From Amphimedon queenslandica (taxonomy: Eukaryota; Porifera; Demospongiae; Haplosclerida; Niphatidae): a stretch of 64,000 bases of DNA. The position numbers and the translations under genes were made by a program. Within the stretch, counting starts at the first letter, position 1, and each line of letters opens with the position of its first letter. Of the stretch, positions 63,105-64,000 are shown in pieces. The notes under the pieces are model-generated. The model saw only the letters and a list, made by a program, of their open reading frames with translations, did no database searches and was not told where the DNA came from. The DNA is taken from positions 62,001 to 126,000 of the forward strand of contig NW_003546501.1 of NCBI RefSeq assembly GCF_000090795.2, in the 5' to 3' direction.

Positions 63105-64000
63105 ATGGCGTCCGGTATGGTGTCATCAACAGTAATCAGGGCTGTAAAGTCTAGTAGAAAGTTTGTGCCTCAAAGAGCAGCCATCAAACTAGTAGGAAAT
63201 ACCATTAACTGTTGATATGGTAACTTTTTTTGTCTTTATAGACTCCTTCTGCTGTCAGCAAAGTGAAAGAACTTTTATCAGAAAACACTACAGCAGTAAG
63301 ACTTTATTGAGTGTTTCAATTAATGTCCCTTTTGTTTATAGATAGGACTAAGAGTGGGAGTGAGGACAAGAGGCTGCAGTGGATTAACGTACACACTGGA
63401 CTATGCTACTGAGAAGAAGAAAATGGATGAAGAAGTTGTTCAAGATGGTAAATCATTATGTAATTAGAGCAGGGCAATTGCAGTGAATTGCCCATTCAAA
63501 AATTATTGCTTGATTGTCACTATCATTTTGAGTGCATCCCTCATCCTTTACTGGGGTCGGGCTATAATGATATTCATTACTTGTTACTGAGGCTTGTAAC
63601 ACGTAGTTGGAATCCACTCAAAATTATTATCATACGTAGCATATATCAACAGTATATTAATTATTAGTTTAGCTATAACTTGAAAAATATTAATCAGAAT
63701 CAACTCAAACTTTTTACATAGCATAAGGACATCAATGTGTATCAGAAAATGTAATAAAAATTGTGGGTTATTTCGGAGCCATTTTTTTGAAAAAACCATG
63801 GGCTATAGTCTTGGGTACTTTTCATAATTTTTGGCATTTTCTTAAAATGGTCATAAGTCAAAAAATAGAAGTTGGAATCAGCTCAAACTTTCTACACAGC
63901 ATAAGGACATCAATATGTATCAGAAAATGTAATAAAAATTGGGGGTCATTTTTTAGCCATTTTTTGGAAAAAACCATGGGCTATAGCCTTGGGTACTTTT
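63105..64000 (+). CDS. ISCA1: Iron-sulfur cluster assembly 1 homologue, 3' partial
   Basis: Exons 63105-63191, 63242-63295 and 63342-63447 encode 82 codons plus one base. The start MASGMVSSTVIRAVKSSRKF gives a short basic mitochondrial-type leader, then RAAIKLTPSAVSKVKELL (human RAALTLTPSAVNKIKQLL), IGLRVGVRTRGCSGLTYTL with the first cluster-binding Cys, and MDEEVVQDG. The remaining exon(s), with the conserved CGCGESF pair of Cys, are outside the window: the donor after CAAGATG opens an intron that reaches the window end. ISCA1 acts with ISCA2 and IBA57 in mitochondrial 4Fe-4S assembly. Confidence 0.95.
63463..64000 (-). mobile_element. Helitron-like element with central repeats, in ISCA1 intron (inverse copy)
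   Basis: Reverse complement of the 33420-33654 flank: terminal CTAA (read as TTAG at 63463-63466), hairpin GGGCAATT-GCAGTG-AATTGCCC at 63472-63493, then the shared GTTACTGAGGCTTGTAACAC block, then repeat units with cores near 63710 and 63890. It extends beyond the window and is internally shorter than the copy at 32640 by about 60 bp. Confidence 0.6.

Overview
The window looks like nuclear DNA of an early-branching animal, most probably a demosponge such as Amphimedon (inference). It is AT-rich, with very short introns (down to 44 nt), dense gene packing, abundant TACATG-type and GA/CT microsatellites, and genes that are clearly metazoan (MMACHC, TTC39, PGAM5, FAM98, LRRK-type ROCO). Splice sites were placed by eye from GT/AG signals, phase continuity and remembered family signatures. 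For every complete multi-exon model the summed exon length is a multiple of three.

Layout. 1-8091 (-): LRRK-like ROCO kinase gene whose 3' end lies outside the window. 8238-9515 (+): MMACHC. 10910-13505 (-): secreted, probably GPI-anchored Cys-rich protein. 13953-36358 (-): an 18-exon TTC39-family TPR gene with repeat-filled introns; one exon appears twice around a 10-N gap. 36832-43657 (-): four intact tandem copies of a five-exon secreted protein resembling a nidogen (NIDO) domain; each spacer carries a fossil of the last exon of PGAM5. 44218-45241 (-): PGAM5. 45426-47261 (+): SNRPA1 (U2 A'). 47706-49011 (-): BTF3/NAC-beta. 49235-49872 (+): centrin-like EF-hand protein. 50060-60256 (-): six tandem intronless genes for RING plus TRAF-zinc-finger proteins ending in a C-terminal domain I do not recognise; the second is a pseudogene. 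60445-62983 (-): FAM98. 63105 to the end (+): ISCA1, 5' part only.

Genome organisation. Four gene pairs are head to head with 121-223 bp between start codons (ROCO/MMACHC, PGAM5/SNRPA1, BTF3/EF-hand, FAM98/ISCA1), so shared promoters are likely. Both tandem arrays carry pieces of flanking genes at their junctions: PGAM5 exon 4 in the NIDO array, and FAM98 3' end joined to EF-hand 3' end in the TRAF array. The arrays therefore grew by unequal tandem duplication that clipped neighbouring housekeeping genes.

Mobile DNA. The introns hold (i) arrays of a ~175-188 bp unit, two of which end in a short hairpin followed by CTAA, as Helitron-like elements do; (ii) a Tc1/mariner-type MITE (TA-CAGT...ACTG-TA ends) with an internal 59-60 bp minisatellite; and (iii) several hairpin MITEs.

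Functional themes: cobalamin and Fe-S metabolism (MMACHC, ISCA1), mitochondrial quality control (PGAM5), RNA processing (SNRPA1, FAM98), nascent-chain handling (BTF3), and a lineage-expanded, possibly innate-immune or cell-surface set (TRAF-like, NIDO-like).
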